Origin: Cellulomonas gelida
GTDB lineage: Bacteria; Actinomycetota; Actinomycetes; Actinomycetales; Cellulomonadaceae
NCBI RefSeq assembly: GCF_006538725.1
Contig: NZ_BJLQ01000010.1
Coordinates: 52,212-116,211 of the forward strand
Length of the DNA stretch: 64,000 nt
Direction of reading: 5' to 3'
Position numbers and translations under genes: made by a program. The notes beneath the pieces were generated by a model. It did no database searches and was not told the origin of the DNA. It worked only from the letters and a program-made list of their open reading frames with translations. Numbering within the stretch: the first letter of the stretch is position 1; each line of letters starts with the position of its first letter. This document shows positions 60,072 through 64,000 of this stretch, in pieces.

Positions 60072-61981
60072 CCGGCATGTGGTTCCTCGCCCGGCGCGGG
60101 GTGCGCGCCCACCGCGGCAGCATGGTCGCCACCTCCCTCGTGCTCGGCCTTGCGGCCGCGCTGCTGTCCATGACCGGCTGGCTCCTGGTCGCGGGGCTGT
60201 CCGCGGGTGCGGACGACGCGCACGGGTTCGAGCTGGTCGCGCTGTCGACGTCGTTCGCGGGCACCGCGCTCTCGCTCGTCGTGCTCGTCGTCGCGGCCAC
60301 CGTGACGCTCGCGCTGCGCCAGCGTCGTCGCGAGCTCGCGCTGCTGCGTGCGGTCGGCGCGACCGGTCGTCAGGTGCGGCGCCTGGTGGACGGTGAGGTG
60401 CTGACCGTCACGCTCGTCGCCGCCCCGGTGGGCGCGACGGCCGGGATCGCGCTCGCGTGGTTCCTGAGGCCCGTGCTCGAGGACGCGGGGTTCGTCGTGC
60501 CGCACGTCGACCCGCTGCTCGCACCGCTCCCGGTACTCGGTGCGACGCTGCTGCTCGTCCCCACCGCGCTGGGTGCCGCGCGGATCGCCGCGCGCGAGTC
60601 CCTGCGGCTGTCACCGACGGCCGCCGTCGGCGACAGCCGCGTCGAGTCGCGTGAGGTCGGCCGGGTGCGCCGCACGGCCGCGCTCGTGCTGGCTCTCGGC
60701 GGCGTCGTGGTCGCGTGCACCCCGGTCCTGATCCCCGGGACGATGGGGGCCGCGACCGCTGCGACCTCGGCCTTCCTGCTCGTCGCCGCAGCCGCGCTCG
60801 CCGGCCCCGTGCTCGTGGCCTGGACGTTCGACCGCGTGTCCGGGCTGGGCAGCGGCGGACGCACCAGTGCCACGACCCGGCTTGCGCTCGCCAACGTCCG
60901 CGGGTTCTCGCGCCGCCTGACGACCGTCGTCGTGCCGCTCGCGCTCATGCTCGCGGTCGGCACCGTGCAGACGAGCGTCAACCAGGCGGTCACGCTCGCC
61001 ACCGACCAGCAGCTCACGCAGGCCGTCGGCGCCGACCTCGTCGTCACCGGTCCGGCGGGGCTGACGCCCGCCGACGTCGCCACCGTCGGCGCGCTCGACG
61101 ACGTCACCGTCACGCCCCTGTCCGCTGTGCCCGCGCAGGTGCGTACCGAGGAGGACGAGACCTTCGGCTCGGCGCTGTCGTGGGAGTCGACCGGCATGCG
61201 CGTGCTCCCCGCAGCGACGAGCCCGGACGTGCTCGACCCGGGGATGGTCGACGGCTCGCTCGCCGACCTGGCCGAGCCCGGGACGGTCGCGGTCAGCACC
61301 GACGCGCGGTTCGAGCTCGGCGTGCGCCTCGGCGGCACCCTCACGTGGCGGCACGACGGCACCGTGCACACCTCGCGGGTCGTCGCCGTCTACGATCGCG
61401 GCCTCGCGCTCGGACCGCTGCTCGCCTCCGACGAGGCCCTGCGGGAGGCCGGCGTGACCACCACGCCCGACGCGCTGCTCCTCGGGACGCGTGCCCCGAA
61501 GTCGGTCGTCGGAGCGCTGGCGGGCACGGGGCTCCTCGTGCAGGACGTCGACGCCTACGTCCAGGCCGTAGCCGACGCGTCCGCGGCGGGGACCCGGCTC
61601 TCGTCGGTGCTCGTCCTCCTGCTGCTCGCGTTCGCAGGGATCGGTGCGGCGAACGCCGTCGTGCTCGCGACGGCCGGGCGCCGCTCCGAGCTGCTGCTCC
61701 TGCGCCGGACCGGCGCCACCCGGCGCCAGCTGCTCGGCACGACCTTCCTGGAGGCGGTCGTCACGGGTGCGAGCGCGTGGACCATCGGGGCGTTGGCCGT
61801 GCTGCCGGCGGTGCTCGGCGCCACGTTCGGGCTGCTCGGACCGGCGCTGCCCGCTGTCGACCTGGCGACGACCGGCCTGCTGTCCGCCGCGGTGCTCGCG
61901 ATCCCCGTGGTGTGCACCCTGGCGACCGTCGCACGGGCTCAACGGTCGGACTCGCTCGCGGGAGGGCGAGACGACTCGTGA
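60068..61981 (+). CDS. FtsX-like ABC transporter permease
   Basis: This 637-residue permease has two FtsX modules. The first (SLVVLVVAATVTLALRQRRRELALLRAVGATGRQVRRLV) and the second (LVLLLLAFAGIGAANAVVLATAGRRSELLLLRRTGATRRQLLG) each carry the coupling-helix pattern RRxELxLLRxxGAT. A large extracytoplasmic region lies between them (residues about 300-490). The single-chain layout with about eight to ten helices resembles actinobacterial bacitracin-type or MacB-like exporters. It ends 19 bp before the convergent regulator gene. Confidence 0.92.
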   Translation: MTGMWFLARRGVRAHRGSMVATSLVLGLAAALLSMTGWLLVAGLSAGADDAHGFELVALSTSFAGTALSLVVLVVAATVTLALRQRRRELALLRAVGATGRQVRRLVDGEVLTVTLVAAPVGATAGIALAWFLRPVLEDAGFVVPHVDPLLAPLPVLGATLLLVPTALGAARIAARESLRLSPTAAVGDSRVESREVGRVRRTAALVLALGGVVVACTPVLIPGTMGAATAATSAFLLVAAAALAGPVLVAWTFDRVSGLGSGGRTSATTRLALANVRGFSRRLTTVVVPLALMLAVGTVQTSVNQAVTLATDQQLTQAVGADLVVTGPAGLTPADVATVGALDDVTVTPLSAVPAQVRTEEDETFGSALSWESTGMRVLPAATSPDVLDPGMVDGSLADLAEPGTVAVSTDARFELGVRLGGTLTWRHDGTVHTSRVVAVYDRGLALGPLLASDEALREAGVTTTPDALLLGTRAPKSVVGALAGTGLLVQDVDAYVQAVADASAAGTRLSSVLVLLLLAFAGIGAANAVVLATAGRRSELLLLRRTGATRRQLLGTTFLEAVVTGASAWTIGALAVLPAVLGATFGLLGPALPAVDLATTGLLSAAVLAIPVVCTLATVARAQRSDSLAGGRDDS

Positions 61982-62000
61982 GCGCTCCGGGTCCGTCGCC

Positions 62001-62603
62001 TCAGCCGGGCAGCGGACCCGGCTCCCGCCGTCGCTGCACGTCCTCGTGCATCGAGAAGAACAGCGAGTACGGCGTCCCGTCCGGGTCGGACGGGCGCTGG
62101 GCGTACTCCTGGAACAGGGCGTCGAGGCGCCCGACGAGCGCGCGGGCCGCCTCGTCGTCGAGACGCAGCCCCAGACGGACCATCGGCTGGTCGTCCAGGT
62201 CCTCGACGAGGGCGAGCTCCTGCAGGAACGTGTCGACGAGCACGCGCGCCTGACCGGGCTGCGACGGGGAGCGCCACGACTTGCGGGTCGCGCGGTACGG
62301 CACCTCGCGCGCGCCGCGGGTCCCGCGCCGCGCGGGCTCGGCGACCAGGAAGCCGCGGTCGACCAGCGTGCGCACGTGGTGCAGGACCGTGGCCGGGTGG
62401 CGTCCCAGCCGCTGGGCGATCTCGCGGTTGGTGAGCGACTCGTCGAGGCACAGCCGCAGGATGCGGATCCGCAGGGACGACGCGAGCGCGCGGGCGTCCG
62501 CATCGGCGTCCTCGCGGACCTCGGGCGCGACCGGCCGTGGCTCGGCTGCGGGTCCCTGGGCCGCACCCGGCGGCGGGTCGGGCGGGTGCGATGCGGAGGC
62601 CAT
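62001..62603 (-). CDS. Winged-helix (ArsR-like) transcriptional regulator
   Basis: This is a 200-residue regulator. After a Pro/Ala-rich N-terminus the HTH is ALASSLRIRILRLCLDESLTNREIAQRLGRHPATVLHHVRTLVDRGFLVAEP, an ArsR/HTH_20-like winged helix. The C-terminal half (VDTFLQELALVEDL, LDDEAARALVGRLDALFQEYAQRP) resembles the ligand region of repressors that sit beside MFS exporters. ATG 62603 follows AGGATGAGG. It is divergent from the MFS gene, with a dyad in the 54-bp gap. Confidence 0.88.
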   Translation of the reverse strand: MASASHPPDPPPGAAQGPAAEPRPVAPEVREDADADARALASSLRIRILRLCLDESLTNREIAQRLGRHPATVLHHVRTLVDRGFLVAEPARRGTRGAREVPYRATRKSWRSPSQPGQARVLVDTFLQELALVEDLDDQPMVRLGLRLDDEAARALVGRLDALFQEYAQRPSDPDGTPYSLFFSMHEDVQRRREPGPLPG

Positions 62604-62619
62604 GGCCTCATCCTGCCAC

Positions 62620-62639
62620 TGATTGACTATTCCCAATCA
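62620..62639. promoter_or_regulatory. Operator-like dyad between regulator and MFS genes
   Basis: TGATTG-N8-CAATCA is an AT-rich inverted repeat in the shared 54-bp promoter gap. Its position between two divergent starts fits autoregulation plus control of the exporter by the winged-helix protein; this is inference. Confidence 0.5.
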
Positions 62640-62657
62640 CTCGCGCATCCTGGCGTC

Positions 62658-63968
62658 GTGACAACGCCCCCACCCACCGCCTCGCCGCAGGAGACCGCGC
62701 CCGCGCCCGCGCGCCGCCGCTCGCTCGTCCACCACCGCGACTTCCGCTGGCTGTGGGCAGGCGACGCCACCGGACAGCTCGGCGCGCAGCTCACCGCGCT
62801 CGTGCTGCCGGTCTACGCGGTCGAGCACCTGCACGCGACCGAGTGGCAGATGGGACTGCTGAACGCCGCCGAGACCGCGGCGTTCCTCGTCATCGGGCTG
62901 CCGGCCGGTGCGTGGGTCGACCGCATGCGCAAGCGCCGCGTCCTGATCGTCGCGGACCTCATGCGCGCCGCCGTGCTCGCCGTGGTCGTCGCGAGCGCCG
63001 CGACCGGGCACGCGTCGATCGCGCTGCTCGTCGCCGCCGCGGCCGCCATCTCGGTCGCGAACGTGTTCTTCGACGTGTCGCACCAGAGCTACGTCCCGGG
63101 CCTGGTCGGCCTCGAGAACATCGTCGAGGGCAACTCCAAGCTCCAGGCGACGCAGTCCGTGGCGCTGGTCGCCGCACCCGCCCTCGGCGGCGCCCTCCTG
63201 CGCGTCGTCGCGGCGCCCGCACTCATCGCGGTCACCGTGGTGACCTACCTGTTCTCGGCGTTCGGCGTGGGCCGGATCGCGCACCGCGAGACCACGCCGT
63301 CACCCGAGGACCGACGCCCGCTGCGGACCGAGATCGCCGAGGGGCTGCGGTTCGTCGTCCACCAGCCGATCCTGCGGCGGATCGTCGCCACCACCTCGAT
63401 CGGCAACTTCGGCGGCGCCATCTCGGCGGCGGTCATGGTGATCTTCGCGCTGCGCACGCTCGAGCTCGACACCGCCGCCTACGGCACGGTCGTCTCCGCG
63501 GCGGCTGTCGGCGGTCTGACCGGCGCGTTCACCGCCGACCGGATCAGCCGACGCGTCGGTGAGGCCCGCGTCATCCCGATCTCGGCGCTCGCGTTCGTCC
63601 CTGCTGCCGTGCTCACGCCGCTCGCGGCGAGCCTGCCGCTGTCACCTCAGGTGGTGCTGGTCGTCGGCGGCGTCGTGCTCAACTTCGCGGTGCTCGTCTA
63701 CAACATCGCGCAGGTCAGCTTCCGTCAGCGCCTGTGCCCGCCCGCGCTGCTGGGCCGCATGAACGCCTCGGTGCGGTTCATCGTCTGGGGCGTCATGCCG
63801 CTGGGCGGGCTCGTCGGCGGCTGGCTGGGGCACGCGCTCGGCGTGCTCCCGACGCTCTGGGTCGCCGCCGCCGTCACCGCGCTGTCGGTGCTGCCCGTGG
63901 TGGTCTCACCCCTGCTCGGCATGCGCGACCTGCCGGTGCCGACGCCCGACGCGGAAGCCCCCCGCTGA
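62658..63968 (+). CDS. MFS transporter (macrolide/enterobactin exporter-like)
   Basis: This 436-residue carrier has twelve hydrophobic helices. It opens with HHRDFRWLWAGDATGQLGAQLTALVLP and contains the A-like motif AGAWVDRMRKRRVLIVADLMRA. It also has DVSHQSYVPGLVGLENIVEGNSKLQATQS, a mark of the MFS_3/DHA3 drug-efflux group, and QVSFRQRLCPPALLGRMNASVRF. It probably exports a drug or siderophore under the adjacent regulator. GTG 62658 lies 6 nt after CATCCT, leaderless-type. Confidence 0.92.
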   Translation: MTTPPPTASPQETAPAPARRRSLVHHRDFRWLWAGDATGQLGAQLTALVLPVYAVEHLHATEWQMGLLNAAETAAFLVIGLPAGAWVDRMRKRRVLIVADLMRAAVLAVVVASAATGHASIALLVAAAAAISVANVFFDVSHQSYVPGLVGLENIVEGNSKLQATQSVALVAAPALGGALLRVVAAPALIAVTVVTYLFSAFGVGRIAHRETTPSPEDRRPLRTEIAEGLRFVVHQPILRRIVATTSIGNFGGAISAAVMVIFALRTLELDTAAYGTVVSAAAVGGLTGAFTADRISRRVGEARVIPISALAFVPAAVLTPLAASLPLSPQVVLVVGGVVLNFAVLVYNIAQVSFRQRLCPPALLGRMNASVRFIVWGVMPLGGLVGGWLGHALGVLPTLWVAAAVTALSVLPVVVSPLLGMRDLPVPTPDAEAPR

Positions 63969-63975
63969 GACTCAG

Positions 63976-63999
63976 CCCGCCGGCACTCCCGCCGGCGGG
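63976..63999 (+). terminator. Terminator hairpin after the MFS gene
   Basis: Arms CCCGCCGGC and GCCGGCGGG, loop of 6 nt, begin 8 bp after the stop and run to the window edge, so any U-tract is not visible. Confidence 0.75.
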
Positions 64000-64000
64000 G

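Overview
The window is a contiguous piece of a very GC-rich chromosome with dense genes, many GTG starts, ATGA/GTGA operon overlaps and NNC/NNG codon use. The gene content (WhiB7 with AT-hook, AdnAB, mycoredoxin, UvrD2, TB9.4-type DUF3107, PPA1309, UPF0182, DUF3152) identifies an actinobacterium. The GH67 alpha-glucuronidase and the overall style suggest Cellulomonas or a close relative in Micrococcales; the genus is inference. I see no rRNA, tRNA, IS element, prophage or CRISPR. Nearly everything looks like vertically inherited chromosome.

Layout. 1-2.5 kb: 3' end of a GH67 alpha-glucuronidase gene, a palindromic intergenic element, a GH13 alpha-amylase-type enzyme and a small unknown protein. 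2.6-11.5 kb: an alpha/beta hydrolase, then a complete potassium-import operon (a micro-ORF, kdpF, kdpA, kdpB, kdpC, kdpD, kdpE). 11.5-16.3 kb: an unknown protein, a DJ-1/PfpI protein, and a zinc module (Fur-family regulator facing znuA-znuC-znuB, with a His-rich ZnuA). 16.5-47.5 kb: a long conserved actinobacterial core block resembling, from memory, the Rv3193c-Rv3211 region of M. tuberculosis. It holds UPF0182, PPA1309, a PDZ/Lon-like protease, an SDR protein, DUF2342, an M48/YgjP-type protease, DUF5679, a ThiF/E1-like protein, WhiB7 with a long regulatory leader, UvrD2, mycoredoxin, NudC, a phosphotransferase, AdnB-AdnA, DUF3152, a TetR regulator, DUF3107, a ferritin-like protein, a DEAD-box helicase, MarC, a PHP phosphoesterase and an aminopeptidase P. 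47.5-54 kb: a stress-type membrane protein, a secreted beta-helix protein with a TetR-type palindrome upstream, and MgtE-N/CBS, DUF1003 and Mrp. 53.8-57.1 kb: a DeoR regulator with galT-galK. 57.2-62 kb: a NarL-type two-component system next to a MacB/FtsX-type ABC exporter. 62-64 kb: a winged-helix regulator divergent from an MFS exporter.

Most notable signals. (1) The whiB7 leader carries a WhiB7-type promoter, a 65-codon upstream ORF with a strong ribosome site, and an intrinsic terminator just before whiB7. A segment at the end of the upstream ORF can pair with the terminator's 5' arm, which suggests ribosome-controlled attenuation. (2) The whiB7 and ThiF-like genes overlap tail to tail next to four 27-bp repeats, two of which form clear hairpins, inside the ThiF reading frame. 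(3) About a third of the genes have a -10-like hexamer exactly 6-7 nt before the start codon, the signature of leaderless transcripts. (4) A roughly 50-70 bp palindromic element occurs twice, 47 kb apart, each time downstream of a carbohydrate-active or beta-helix gene. (5) AdnA has Arg where the Walker A lysine should be, while AdnB is intact.

How the parts fit. Kdp and Znu are textbook scarcity-response importers with their own regulators. The central block joins antibiotic-stress control (WhiB7), double-strand-break processing (AdnAB), helicase repair (UvrD2) and mycothiol redox (mycoredoxin). The 3' end of the window joins galactose catabolism with two probable envelope or drug-export modules.
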